From the NCBI GenBank assembly GCA_002368805.1, contig DFFH01000156.1:5511-23162 (forward strand): a stretch of 17,652 nt of DNA. Reading direction: 5' to 3'. The notes under the pieces were generated by a model. That model was not told the origin of the DNA, ran no database searches, and saw only the letters and a list, made by a program, of their open reading frames with translations. The position numbers were made by a program, and so were the translations under genes. Below are positions 7,038 to 15,328 of the stretch, one piece after another. The stretch is from Mageeibacillus sp. UBA3781 (lineage in GTDB: Bacteria; Bacillota; Clostridia; Saccharofermentanales; Saccharofermentanaceae). Each line of letters begins with the position of its first letter. Positions within the stretch are counted from its first letter, which is position 1.

Positions 7038-7065
7038 TTGACATCTTTTGACTTAATGATATAGT
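7038..7065 (+). promoter_or_regulatory. Sigma-A promoter of groES-groEL
   Basis: TTGACA (7038-7043) matches the -35 consensus and TATAGT (7060-7065) the -10 box with a 16-base spacer. Transcription would start near 7072, directly at the CIRCE element, so HrcA binding would block initiation. Confidence 0.85.
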
Positions 7066-7075
7066 AGTAGATGAA

Positions 7076-7102
7076 TTAGCACTCACATGTGCTGAGTGCT
7101 AA
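7076..7102. promoter_or_regulatory. CIRCE element (HrcA operator)
   Basis: A perfect inverted repeat TTAGCACTC-N9-GAGTGCTAA, the consensus operator bound by the heat-shock repressor HrcA. It lies just after the promoter and 24 bases before groES. HrcA needs GroE to bind well, which gives the known feedback loop. No hrcA gene lies in this window. Confidence 0.98.
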
Positions 7103-7126
7103 TAAATTTACTGGAGGTGATTCACC

Positions 7127-7411
7127 ATGACCATTAAGCCACTGGGTGACAGAGTAGTTATTAAAATGACAGAGGCCGAAGAGACGACACATAGCGGAAT
7201 CGTTTTGGCAGGTTCTGCAAAGGAAAAGCCTCAGATTGCAGAAATCGTTGCGGTTGGACCGGGCGGAATCGTTGATGGAAAAGAAGTTAAGATGGAGCTT
7301 TCTGTCGGGCAGAAGGTACTCGTCAGCAAATATGCCGGTACTCAGGTCAAGATCGATGGTACCGAATATACTATCCTCAGCCAGAGTGATGTACTGGCAA
7401 TCGTTGAGTAA
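7127..7411 (+). CDS. groES: Co-chaperonin GroES (10 kDa chaperonin)
   Basis: A 94-residue protein of normal family length that forms the seven-subunit lid of the GroEL chamber in the cytoplasm. It opens with the typical IKPLGDRVVIK strand and contains the mobile loop EAEETTHSGIVLAGSAKEKPQ (about residues 17-37), which contacts GroEL, then the conserved VGPGG turn and the end strand around KYAGTQVKIDGTEY. GGAGGTGA (7113-7120) lies 6 bases before the ATG. It is the first gene of the CIRCE-controlled operon, 26 bases ahead of groEL. Confidence 0.98.
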   Translation: MTIKPLGDRVVIKMTEAEETTHSGIVLAGSAKEKPQIAEIVAVGPGGIVDGKEVKMELSVGQKVLVSKYAGTQVKIDGTEYTILSQSDVLAIVE

Positions 7412-7437
7412 TTGTCTTTTCAAAGGAGGTCTTTAAT

Positions 7438-9054
7438 ATGGCAAAAGAACTGAAGTATTCCGAAGACGCTAGACGTGCTTTGGAAATTGGTGTTGATAAG
7501 GTAGCGGATACCGTAAAGATCACGCTCGGACCAAAAGGAAGAAACGTCGTTCTTGATAAGAAGTACGGTGCTCCGCTGATCACAAACGATGGTGTAACGA
7601 TCGCTAAAGAGATCGAGCTTGAGGATCGCTTTGAGAATGCCGGCGCACAGCTCGTAAAGGAAGTTGCTTCCAAGACAAACGATGTTGCTGGTGATGGTAC
7701 GACAACAGCTACACTTCTTGCACAGGCTATCATCCGTGAAGGTATGAAGAATGTTGCTGCAGGTGCAAATCCGATCATCCTGAGAAAAGGAATCCAGATC
7801 GCTGTTGACGAAGCTGTCAAGTCTCTCGGCAGTGCGGCGAAGAAGGTCGATGGATCCAAGGATATCGCTCGTGTTGCTTCTATTTCCGCAGGTGATGACT
7901 ATATCGGTGAACTGATCGCTCAGGCGATGGAAAAGGTATCTTCGGATGGTGTTATCACTGTAGAAGAATCCAAGACAATGGGTACTGACCTTGAAGTGGT
8001 TGAAGGAATGCAGTTTGACCGCGGATATCTTTCTTCCTATATGTGCACGGATATGGACAAGATGGAAGCTGTACTGGATGATCCGTATATCCTTATTACA
8101 GATAAGAAGATCTCCAATATCCAGGATGTACTGCCGCTTCTCGAGCAGGTCGTACAGCAGGGCAAGAAGCTCCTGATCATCGCTGAGGATGTAGATGGTG
8201 AGGCTCTTGCAACTCTTATCGTGAATAAGCTCCGTGGTACATTTACCTGTGTTGCTGTCAAAGCACCGGGTTTCGGCGACAGAAGAAAAGCTATGCTTCA
8301 GGATATCGCTATTCTTACCGGCGGTGAGGTCATCACTGACGATCTCGGTCTCGATCTTAAGGAGACCAAGATGGAACAGCTCGGCCGTGCCCGTCAGGTG
8401 AAGGTCCAGAAGGAGAACACCATTATCGTAGATGGTATGGGTAATGCAGATGAGATCAAGTCCCGTGTGGCTCAGATCCGTGCCCAGATCGAAGAGACCA
8501 CATCCGATTTTGACAGAGAAAAGCTGCAGGAGCGTCTTGCTAAGCTGTCCGGCGGTGTTGCCGTAATCAAGGTCGGTGCTGCTACAGAGACAGAAATGAA
8601 AGAGAAGAAGCTCCGTATTGAGGATGCACTTGCTGCAACCCGTGCTGCTGTTGAAGAGGGTATCGTTCCTGGTGGCGGAACGGCATTCATCAATGTCCTT
8701 CCTGCTGTAAACGCTCTCGTTGACAAGTATGATGGAGATGTTGCTACAGGTATCCGTATCATCGCAAAGGCTCTCGAGGCTCCGATCCGTCAGATCGCAG
8801 CGAACGCAGGTCTGGATGGTTCCGTCATCTGCGAGAACATCAAAAAGTCCGAGGCCGGCAATGGTTACGATGCACTGAATGACAAGTATGTGAACATGTT
8901 TGAAGCAGGTATCGTCGATCCGGCAAAGGTAACACGTTCCGCACTTCAGAATGCGGCTTCCGTATCTTCCACACTGCTTACGACAGAGGCTGTTGTCTGC
9001 GATATCCCGCAGCCGGAACCGCCGATGCCGAATCCGAATGCCGGTATGTATTAA
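7438..9054 (+). CDS. groEL: Chaperonin GroEL (60 kDa chaperonin)
   Basis: A 538-residue ATP-dependent chaperonin subunit forming the two-ring folding chamber with GroES. Visible landmarks are TLGPKGRNVVLDK near 29-41, the nucleotide site VAGDGTTTATLLAQ with D86 (equal to D87 of E. coli), the apical domain from about 190 to 370, IEDALAATRAAVEEG near 394-408 with the conserved catalytic Asp, and VPGGG after it. AAAGGAGGT (7422-7430) lies 7 bases before the ATG. The C-terminus is unusual: it ends in a Pro/Asn-rich PEPPMPNPNAGMY instead of the common Gly-Gly-Met repeats that line the chamber floor in many species. The coding strand is rich in ATC, CTT, CGT and AAG codons, as expected for a highly expressed gene. 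It ends at a strong terminator 21 bases on. Confidence 0.98.
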   Translation: MAKELKYSEDARRALEIGVDKVADTVKITLGPKGRNVVLDKKYGAPLITNDGVTIAKEIELEDRFENAGAQLVKEVASKTNDVAGDGTTTATLLAQAIIREGMKNVAAGANPIILRKGIQIAVDEAVKSLGSAAKKVDGSKDIARVASISAGDDYIGELIAQAMEKVSSDGVITVEESKTMGTDLEVVEGMQFDRGYLSSYMCTDMDKMEAVLDDPYILITDKKISNIQDVLPLLEQVVQQGKKLLIIAEDVDGEALATLIVNKLRGTFTCVAVKAPGFGDRRKAMLQDIAILTGGEVITDDLGLDLKETKMEQLGRARQVKVQKENTIIVDGMGNADEIKSRVAQIRAQIEETTSDFDREKLQERLAKLSGGVAVIKVGAATETEMKEKKLRIEDALAATRAAVEEGIVPGGGTAFINVLPAVNALVDKYDGDVATGIRIIAKALEAPIRQIAANAGLDGSVICENIKKSEAGNGYDALNDKYVNMFEAGIVDPAKVTRSALQNAASVSSTLLTTEAVVCDIPQPEPPMPNPNAGMY

Positions 9055-9075
9055 TCGGTTTGTTTCTGATAAAAT

Positions 9076-9112
9076 ATAGAGGTCATGGAGTGATCCGTGA
9101 CCTCTATTTTTG
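9076..9112 (+). terminator. Intrinsic terminator of groES-groEL
   Basis: Arms ATAGAGGTCA (9076-9085) and TGACCTCTAT (9098-9107) form a perfect 10-bp stem, with a further GGA/TCC pairing inside the loop, followed by a run of T. The next gene's ribosome site starts only three bases later, so its promoter must overlap the hairpin or it depends on read-through. Confidence 0.88.
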
Positions 9113-9127
9113 TTAAGGAGAATATGC

Positions 9128-9730
9128 ATGCGAGTATATAACGATGTGATCGTTGAAAAGATCGTAGCCAAGCACCTTACGGCAAAGGACAAGTTATGCC
9201 GGGTGATCTTCGTGATCCTTGCTGTTCTGGCTATCTTTCTTATTAACTTTATCCCGCTTCTTTTCGGTATTATCTATCTGATGCTTCTTACTGTATCTCT
9301 TTCGTTCGGAATCGGATTCTTGTGTTATCTTATGGTTTCCGGCATTGTAAAAGAATACGAGTATAGTGTAGTAAATGATGAGTTTTCCGTGGATGTCATC
9401 TCCGGAAAGAAACGCCGCTCCAATTTGTTTTCAGGCTCTATCCGGGAATTTGATATGATCGCGAAGATCAATGATGAGATGCATCCTGTTTCTGAATTTG
9501 AAAAGGGCGCGCTTCGTGCTTACTGTGCTTCCGGTATCAATAAGGAGAACGAGTGGTATATTGCCGCTAAGATGGAAACACAGAAAGTCCTTGTTATTAT
9601 TGAACCGGATGAGCGCTTCCTGACCGCATTCTTCCGTTATAATCCGAGAAATACCATGTACCGCCCGACATCGAAGCCGAATTCGAAGCCGGTCGCAAAG
9701 CAGAATATTAAATCGAAGAAAGAGGACTGA
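9128..9730 (+). CDS. Two-helix membrane protein, possibly DUF6106 family
   Basis: A 200-residue protein. A short N-terminal part (MRVYNDVIVEKIVAKHLTAK) is followed by two adjacent membrane segments at about 25-45 and 47-72, then a soluble domain of about 105 residues with alternating strands (EYEYSVVNDEFSVDVISGK, then SIREFDMIAKI) that recalls a PH-like or YcxB-like fold, and a basic Lys/Pro/Asn tail. This layout resembles small clostridial membrane proteins annotated as DUF6106; I recall the architecture but cannot verify it. The ATG at 9128 is chosen because AAGGAG (9115-9120) lies 7 bases before it; an in-frame TTG at 9110 overlaps the groEL terminator. The thioesterase gene begins two bases after its stop, so the two are surely co-transcribed. 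Function is unknown. Confidence 0.8.
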   Translation: MRVYNDVIVEKIVAKHLTAKDKLCRVIFVILAVLAIFLINFIPLLFGIIYLMLLTVSLSFGIGFLCYLMVSGIVKEYEYSVVNDEFSVDVISGKKRRSNLFSGSIREFDMIAKINDEMHPVSEFEKGALRAYCASGINKENEWYIAAKMETQKVLVIIEPDERFLTAFFRYNPRNTMYRPTSKPNSKPVAKQNIKSKKED

Positions 9731-9732
9731 TC

Positions 9733-10482
9733 ATGCGGTATTTACCAGATGAGAACCTTTACGGATTTACGATTATCGGGCCGGAAACGGATATTCATGA
9801 CAGACTTCATTATCATTCTCTCTTTGCCATGCTGCAGGAAGCGGCATGCCTGGATGCAGACAGACACGGTTTCGGTGCGGAAGTCATGGACGGGCTTTCT
9901 GTCTGCTGGCTGCTTCTTCGCATGAAGGTCGAGATGGATGTCATTCCGAAGTGGAAGGATGAGATCTATATACGGACGTGGTCGCAGGGATTTGAGCGGC
10001 TTTTATTCCATAGAGACTTCGATATTTTTGATAAGGACAGAAAACGCATCGGAAAGGCGACATCCGTGTGGGTCATCGCCCATCAGGGAGACCACCGTCC
10101 TGTGCGTCCGTCATCGATCGAGGGTATGAATGTTTTTGAAGCACATGGACCTTCCGAGCGAAAAGCTGAGAAACTTGCGCCGATTCCGGATGAGATGCGT
10201 GAGCAGGCCCCGAGACTTAAGCGTTTTGCAGATTACAGCCAGATCGACCGTAATATGCATGTGAATAATACACATTATGTGGCATGGAGTGAAGATGCCT
10301 GTTATTCCCTGATCCCGAATGAAAAACGGATAAGCGGGCTGACGATCAATTATTCCTCGGAAGTCCATCCCGGTGAAGAAGTGCTCCTTTATAGTGTCCT
10401 TCAGGATGGGAAAATCACTGTTGACGGTATCGAAGCGGTAAGTCAGAGACATGTGTTTACGACTCAGATCGTTTCGGAATAA
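9733..10482 (+). CDS. Acyl-ACP thioesterase (FatA/FatB-like)
   Basis: A 249-residue cytoplasmic enzyme that hydrolyses acyl-ACP to release free fatty acids from type II fatty acid synthesis. It has two tandem hot-dog domains, as in the plant and bacterial FatA/FatB family. The first opens with an IHDRLHYHSLFAMLQEAA helix and includes WLLLRMKVEMDVIPKW and TWSQGFERLLFHRDF. The second carries DRNMHVNNTHYVAW (172-185), in which D172, N174 and H176 match the catalytic Asp-Asn-His set of the family. Length is typical for bacterial members. An AGAGGA-type ribosome site overlaps the end of the previous gene, whose stop lies two bases before this ATG. Chain-length preference cannot be read from sequence. 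Confidence 0.9.
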   Translation: MRYLPDENLYGFTIIGPETDIHDRLHYHSLFAMLQEAACLDADRHGFGAEVMDGLSVCWLLLRMKVEMDVIPKWKDEIYIRTWSQGFERLLFHRDFDIFDKDRKRIGKATSVWVIAHQGDHRPVRPSSIEGMNVFEAHGPSERKAEKLAPIPDEMREQAPRLKRFADYSQIDRNMHVNNTHYVAWSEDACYSLIPNEKRISGLTINYSSEVHPGEEVLLYSVLQDGKITVDGIEAVSQRHVFTTQIVSE

Positions 10483-10498
10483 GAATAATGCTTACGGG

Positions 10499-10527
10499 TT
10501 TATCAATACGATTTTATAGGGTAAAAT
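10499..10527 (+). promoter_or_regulatory. Weak candidate promoter ahead of the ABC operon
   Basis: TAAAAT (10522-10527) preceded after 17 bases by TTTATC (10499-10504). The 75-base gap after the thioesterase is the largest in this stretch and has no terminator hairpin, so the ABC genes may have this promoter in addition to read-through. Confidence 0.3.
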
Positions 10528-10557
10528 GTATTCGCAGATTTTGCGGAGGGCAGTGAA

Positions 10558-11493
10558 ATGATAGAAATATCGAATCTGGTTAAGTACTATGGCGACAAAA
10601 AAGCGCTCGGCGGAGTGTCTTTTACAGTGGATCAGGGTGAGATCCTCGGATTTTTAGGCCCCAATGGTGCCGGTAAATCCACGACAATGAACATCATTAC
10701 CGGATATCTTTCCGCGACGAGCGGTAAAGTCACGATCAATGGTTACGATATTCTGGAACAGCCGGAACTTGCCAAGAAGAATGTCGGATATCTCCCGGAA
10801 CATCCGCCGCTTTTTTTGGATATGACGGTACATGAATATCTTGAATATATAAGTGATCTTAAGAAAGTACCTCGTGATGTTAAGAAAAAGCAGATCGCCG
10901 AAGTAATGAAGATGGTTCATATCGGTAATGTCTCCGGAAGACTGATCCATAACCTTTCCAAGGGTTATCGCCAGCGTGTCGGAATCGCGCAGACGTTGAT
11001 CGGAAATCCAGAAGTCATCATTCTTGACGAGCCGACAGTAGGTCTTGACCCGAATCAGGTCGTTGAGATCAGAAAGCTCATTTCACAGCTTTCCAAGAAT
11101 CATACGATCATCTTCAGTTCGCATATTCTCTCTGAAGTTCAGGCGATCTGCGACAGAGTGATCATCATCAATAACGGAAAGATCGTTGCGGATGCGCCGA
11201 CGATCGAGATGTCGGCGAAAGTGGAGGACAGCTCCCATTATCTGCTCACACTGGAAGGATCATTTAATGTGGTTCAGATGCCGCTTCGCGCGGTGCCGGG
11301 TGTAAAGGCGATCGCTCCGCTTTCGGAAAAGAACGGTCTTTTGCAGCTCGATGTTACTGCTGACGGCAGTCTCGACGTTCGAAAGTCGATCTTCTTTGCT
11401 TTGGCGAGGATCCATGTCCCGATCCTGGAATTCCGGTCGATGGCTCCTTCGCTGGAAGACGTTTTCATGAATATTACTGCACCTAAGAAATAA
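10558..11493 (+). CDS. ABC-2 type transporter ATP-binding protein, GldA-like
   Basis: A 311-residue ATPase that powers the membrane partner encoded next. Walker A is GPNGAGKST (34-42), the Q-loop region reads GYLPEHPPLF near 77-86, the signature is LSKGYRQRVGIAQ (near 132-144, LSKGY instead of LSGGQ, common in this subfamily), Walker B is VIILDEPTVGLDP (near 152-164), and the switch His is in FSSHILSE near 188. After about residue 220 comes the extra C-terminal domain typical of the ABC-2/GldA branch, ending in LEDVFMNIT. GGAGGG (10545-10550) precedes the ATG by 7 bases. Gene order (ATPase, permease, GldG-like, DUF4340) matches a conserved four-gene set related to the gliding-motility genes gldA-gldF-gldG, which is also widespread in non-gliding bacteria. 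The symbol is withheld because gliding is not implied. Confidence 0.95.
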   Translation: MIEISNLVKYYGDKKALGGVSFTVDQGEILGFLGPNGAGKSTTMNIITGYLSATSGKVTINGYDILEQPELAKKNVGYLPEHPPLFLDMTVHEYLEYISDLKKVPRDVKKKQIAEVMKMVHIGNVSGRLIHNLSKGYRQRVGIAQTLIGNPEVIILDEPTVGLDPNQVVEIRKLISQLSKNHTIIFSSHILSEVQAICDRVIIINNGKIVADAPTIEMSAKVEDSSHYLLTLEGSFNVVQMPLRAVPGVKAIAPLSEKNGLLQLDVTADGSLDVRKSIFFALARIHVPILEFRSMAPSLEDVFMNITAPKK

Positions 11494-11505
11494 GGAGAAG
11501 AAGAT

Positions 11506-12288
11506 ATGTTGGCAGTTTTTAAACGAGAGTTTCTATCTTACTTCCGAAATCCCGTGGGCTGGGTCGCTATCAGTCTCATGAGCATAATCAGCGGATACTA
11601 CTTTACCGGAATGATCACATCTGCTTTCGCCTATGTGAATATTTCACTGGAGATCAGTTATCTTCGGTCTTTCTTTATCATCCTCATCCCGATCATTACG
11701 ATGAGGCTTTTTGCGGAAGAGAAGAAGAATGGTACGGATGTGCTTCTTTATACGATGCCCTTTTCCATGAAAGATGCCGTGATCGGTAAGTTTCTGGCGG
11801 CGCTTTCGCTGCAGGCTCTGATGCTGATCAGTATTTTCAGCCACATGATCATCACGGTCATCCTTTCCGGATTTGTCAGTGCCTCCGCCTGGGGCGCGAT
11901 CTTCGGGTATATGGTCCTGGCTGCTCTCTTTATTTCGATCGGCATGCTTACATCGGCTATGACAGAGAATCAGATCATGTCCGCGGTGTTCTGCTTCGTG
12001 ATCCTTCTGTTCCTGAATATGCTTTCTTCGATTGCTGCCTCGATCTCCGGTATCGTGAAGTCTTTCCTGAAGTTCACGAAACTCTTCCATCTGTCGGACT
12101 CCGCGATCTATTCGATCGGTGAAAATGTACGGAATGCGATCAGCTGGTTCGATCCTTTCGATAAGACGAGCTGCTACACATCCGGTGTATTTAAGATCGT
12201 TCCGCTCATTTTCTGCCTGAGCTTCACTTTCGTATTTATTTTCATCACATACCGCGTTCTTGAGAAGAAACGCTGGAGCCAGAGCTGA
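11506..12288 (+). CDS. ABC-2 type permease, GldF-like
   Basis: A 260-residue integral membrane protein with about six hydrophobic segments (near 15-37, 50-66, 96-118, 126-148, 155-180 and 228-250). The start MLAVFKREFLSYFRNPVGWV is the classic N-terminus of ABC-2 permeases: a short amphipathic helix before the first membrane segment. The sequence MRLFAEEKKNGTDVLLYTMP near 66-85 is the family's cytoplasmic coupling segment. AAGGAG (11492-11497) overlaps the stop of the ATPase gene and lies 8 bases before the ATG. It should dimerise and bind the ATPase; the next two gene products are its likely extracytoplasmic partners. What it moves is unknown. Confidence 0.92.
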   Translation: MLAVFKREFLSYFRNPVGWVAISLMSIISGYYFTGMITSAFAYVNISLEISYLRSFFIILIPIITMRLFAEEKKNGTDVLLYTMPFSMKDAVIGKFLAALSLQALMLISIFSHMIITVILSGFVSASAWGAIFGYMVLAALFISIGMLTSAMTENQIMSAVFCFVILLFLNMLSSIAASISGIVKSFLKFTKLFHLSDSAIYSIGENVRNAISWFDPFDKTSCYTSGVFKIVPLIFCLSFTFVFIFITYRVLEKKRWSQS

Positions 12289-12304
12289 GAGGGGGGATAC
12301 AAGT

Positions 12305-13819
12305 ATGGCAAAGAAAACCGCAAAAGAAAGTATTCTCCAGGAGAAACCCGTAAAATCGCCTAAGGTGAAGGTGAGACTCGATGAGCGATTCAAGTCGCTG
12401 AAATCTATCTCTATCCTCTCCATTGTTTTAGTTGTCGCGATCTGTATCGTATTCAACCTGATCATTGATATGACGCTTGATAAGAAGCTGACATTTGACT
12501 CTACTTCGGTAAGATCAAATTCCGTCAGTTCCATGACATCTGATTATCTGGAGACTCTCGATAAGAAGGTCGAGATCTACGGCCTTTTCGATAAGAATGA
12601 CAATTCTCTCGAATGGCGGGAATACTTCATTCCGATTCTTGATGATTATGAGGCAAAAGCAAATGGTATGATCGAGCTGAAGTATATCGATCCAGATGTG
12701 GATCCGTTCATTATTTCCCAGCTGGATCCGAATAATGTTTATGACCTGCAAAAAGACATTTATGTCGTTAAGAGCGGCGATATGCTGGTTCCTGTCGATC
12801 CTTATTCATGTTTCGAGTATGATCAGGATGTTGCCAGATATTATGGCGTCGGCATGCCGATCGCAAATAATGTCGAGCGTATATTTACCACGGATATCGT
12901 CTATGTCACTTCCGGACGTCCGCTACATGCATATTATCTGGACGGACATACCCTCCCGGAGCATAAGAATATGGATAACATCCTGATGTCTCTTGGATTT
13001 GTCACCTCGAATCTGGCATTAAAAGGAGACTCCGCGAAGATTCCGGATGATTGCGAACTTCTTCTGATCCTTCAGCCGAAGACAGACCTGACGCTTCTGG
13101 AAAAAGAACAGGTAAAGACCTATCTGGATAATGCCGGAAAAGTACTGATCGTCTGCGACTTCAGTGATAATAAGACCACCGAATATCCGAATCTGAATGA
13201 TGTTGCCAAGCGTATGGGAATCAGTCTCGAGCCGGGTATCATCCATGAAAATGACCTGGATCATCTGGTAGATGTTTCCGATCCTTTCAGATCGATTGCA
13301 AATCCTACGGAAGCTTATGCTAAGACGGTCGCTATCCCTTCGGAGTATTCTGTGGAGAACTGCAGGTATATCAAGGCGCTTAGGGATCTTCCGCAAGATG
13401 TGGTCGTTTCCCCGCTGGTCGTCTCATCGTCCACTGCTTCGGTTGATTTCCAGAATTCGCAGATCGATGCGGATGTATCTGCAGGTATGCATCCGGTCGT
13501 TTTGTGGGCGGTTGATTCCAGTACCACGGATATGGCTTGCCTGATTACGATCGGCACTCAGTCTTTTACATCGGATACGTATTATTCCGGAAAAACACTT
13601 GAAGATAACAATGCGGTCTTTATCCGTTCTCTTATCCATGAGATCTGCCCGATCGAGTTTGATTTCCTGGTACCGCAGAGAAAGATCCCGAGCTATACGC
13701 TTTCCAAGCCGCTTTCATCTTCTTCGGCGACTTTCTGGTCATTTGTTGTAATGACGGTGATCCCGGTCGGAAGCCTGGCATGTGGAATTATCATTTATCA
13801 TAGAAGACGTCATCTGTGA
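12305..13819 (+). CDS. GldG-like ABC transporter auxiliary membrane protein
   Basis: A 504-residue protein with a basic cytoplasmic N-terminus, a membrane segment at about 34-56, a large outside domain and a C-terminal membrane segment (about 478-497) ending in HRRRHL. The outside part begins with the family pattern in which the secreted domain assumes a thioredoxin-like start (KKVEIYGLFDKND, then YEAKANGMIELKYIDPD) and later has DCELLLILQPKTDLTLLEKEQ and GKVLIVCDFSD, as in GldG/ABC_transp_aux proteins. The ATG at 12305 is chosen because the purine run AGAGGGGGG (12288-12296) lies 8 bases upstream; the in-frame ATG at 12260 overlaps the permease by 29 bases and lacks a good site. It is encoded between the permease and the DUF4340 protein, as in related operons. 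Its role in the complex is not known. Confidence 0.88.
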   Translation: MAKKTAKESILQEKPVKSPKVKVRLDERFKSLKSISILSIVLVVAICIVFNLIIDMTLDKKLTFDSTSVRSNSVSSMTSDYLETLDKKVEIYGLFDKNDNSLEWREYFIPILDDYEAKANGMIELKYIDPDVDPFIISQLDPNNVYDLQKDIYVVKSGDMLVPVDPYSCFEYDQDVARYYGVGMPIANNVERIFTTDIVYVTSGRPLHAYYLDGHTLPEHKNMDNILMSLGFVTSNLALKGDSAKIPDDCELLLILQPKTDLTLLEKEQVKTYLDNAGKVLIVCDFSDNKTTEYPNLNDVAKRMGISLEPGIIHENDLDHLVDVSDPFRSIANPTEAYAKTVAIPSEYSVENCRYIKALRDLPQDVVVSPLVVSSSTASVDFQNSQIDADVSAGMHPVVLWAVDSSTTDMACLITIGTQSFTSDTYYSGKTLEDNNAVFIRSLIHEICPIEFDFLVPQRKIPSYTLSKPLSSSSATFWSFVVMTVIPVGSLACGIIIYHRRRHL

Positions 13820-13830
13820 GGACCTGTAGT

Positions 13831-15315
13831 ATGAATGAAAAGAAAAAACTCGGTATTCTTGCAGCAGTCTTTCTGGTACTTGTTATCATCTTATCTGCCG
13901 TACTGATCAAGAAGTATATGGATAAAAAGAATATCGACTCAAAACTGGAAAACAATGTGGTGAATGTGTGTAACAGAGAGGACCTGAAAAGCCTTTCTGT
14001 CGTGGGAGCAAAAGGGGATAAGACCCTTTTCACGTTCGATGATTCAAATATTGTATCGAAAATCACATATAACGATAAAGAGTTTTCCGAGTCGATGCTC
14101 AACTATGCCGAGGTAAACGGTTTTCTGGATCAGGTCCTGCATTTTTCTTTCCGGAACAGCTTCGAGGCAGAGTCGGCGGATGACGGAAAATACGGATTAT
14201 CTTCGCCGTCTTACACTGTTGTTGCTGAAAAGAAGGATGGAACGACTTATTCTTATTCCACCGGCGATCTTCTTTCTACGAAAAATGGTCTTTATGCCCG
14301 CATCAACGGTGAGAGTACTGTATATGTGGCGGCATACTCGTTATATCAGAATCTTTCTTCCAGATTTGAAAACTTCCTGAATAGGACCTTGCTGAATCTG
14401 GAAAGATCGGACGTAAAGCAGATCACTTTCGATAGGACTTCCACGAATGACCGCTGGGTCGTTAAGCCGCTTCCGGATAAGGTGAACAGCGTCCTGGTCG
14501 AAGCCAGATATCAGGTGACATACCCGATGGATAGAGAAGCCAATAATACGCTGAAGATCCTGCTGGCATCACTTTTGCGCCTGCAGATCGCGCAGTATGT
14601 GCCAATCGCGGAAGAGGATATGGCATCTTATGGTCTGGATAAGCCGGAATATAATTTTGTCATTCAGCTGGTTAACGGCGAAGAGATCAAGCTTTCTTTG
14701 TCGATGGAACTGGGAGGTTACTATTATGGTATCTGCTCCAATAATCCATATACGTTCCGTATCAATCCGGCCACTCTCCCGGGCATGAACCTGTCGTCTT
14801 TTGATTTGATCGATTCCTATGTAATTCATGGATATCTGAATGATGTTTCGCTTGTGGAAGTCAAAATCAAGGATACCACCTTCACCCTGGAGTGCCGTCT
14901 GAGTGACACGATGTCTTTTGAGAGCCAGGATACACTGTTCCAGCTTGATAAGAGAAATGCAAGGATCTACTCATCTTCGGGAGAGTGTTATGGACTTTTG
15001 CTGTTCGGTTCGATCTTTAACATGCCGGTATCCCGCGTGGACTATGAAGCGCAGCCCGAACTTAAGAATGTCGAGGCATTTATCCATGTTCTGAAGACGA
15101 ACGGCGAGAGTATCGACCTGAAGCTGGTCCCACTCGGCGACAGCGAGTACTACTGTTTCATCAATGATCGCTATAGTGGATTTATTGTAGATAGAAGCGT
15201 ATTATATAAAGATAACGGTTACGATATGTCTGACTTCGGTATCTGGGATGCATACTGCCTGACGAAGGAAGCAATCGATAATAAGGATAGAAACGACATA
15301 TATGACCGTCCGTAA
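13831..15315 (+). CDS. DUF4340 domain-containing membrane-anchored protein
   Basis: A 494-residue protein with one N-terminal membrane segment (7-27) and a long extracytoplasmic part of mostly beta structure. Repeated patterns typical of DUF4340 are visible: a YGLSSPSYTVVAEKKDGTTYSY block, ending in NGLYARINGESTVYVA, and again YGLDKPEYNFVIQLVNGEE with GGYYYGICSNNPYTFRI. Both have the family's sequence of 'Y-G-L-[SD]-x-P' followed by a strand pair and a residue pattern for a surface reading such as 'Y..v'. The ATG at 13831 is preferred: GAGGA (13818-13822) lies 8 bases before it. An in-frame GTG at 13816 would overlap the previous gene by four bases. DUF4340 genes are commonly the fourth member of GldA/F/G-like operons, as here. 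Confidence 0.88.
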   Translation: MNEKKKLGILAAVFLVLVIILSAVLIKKYMDKKNIDSKLENNVVNVCNREDLKSLSVVGAKGDKTLFTFDDSNIVSKITYNDKEFSESMLNYAEVNGFLDQVLHFSFRNSFEAESADDGKYGLSSPSYTVVAEKKDGTTYSYSTGDLLSTKNGLYARINGESTVYVAAYSLYQNLSSRFENFLNRTLLNLERSDVKQITFDRTSTNDRWVVKPLPDKVNSVLVEARYQVTYPMDREANNTLKILLASLLRLQIAQYVPIAEEDMASYGLDKPEYNFVIQLVNGEEIKLSLSMELGGYYYGICSNNPYTFRINPATLPGMNLSSFDLIDSYVIHGYLNDVSLVEVKIKDTTFTLECRLSDTMSFESQDTLFQLDKRNARIYSSSGECYGLLLFGSIFNMPVSRVDYEAQPELKNVEAFIHVLKTNGESIDLKLVPLGDSEYYCFINDRYSGFIVDRSVLYKDNGYDMSDFGIWDAYCLTKEAIDNKDRNDIYDRP

Positions 15316-15328
15316 GTGAGAATAGGAA

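Noticed and set aside
7420..9192. A 590-codon open frame on the minus strand opposite groEL
   Set aside because: It is the mirror of groEL's biased codon use. The product is rich in Cys, His and Ser with no domain pattern, it has no ribosome site, and groEL on the other strand is certain.
12260..12304. Upstream ATG start for the GldG-like gene
   Set aside because: It would overlap the permease by 29 bases and has no good ribosome site, while the ATG at 12305 has a strong purine run 8 bases upstream.
11644..12534. A 296-codon minus-strand frame opposite the permease and GldG-like genes
   Set aside because: It spans two well supported genes on the plus strand, shows a charged low-complexity product without a domain, and has no ribosome site.
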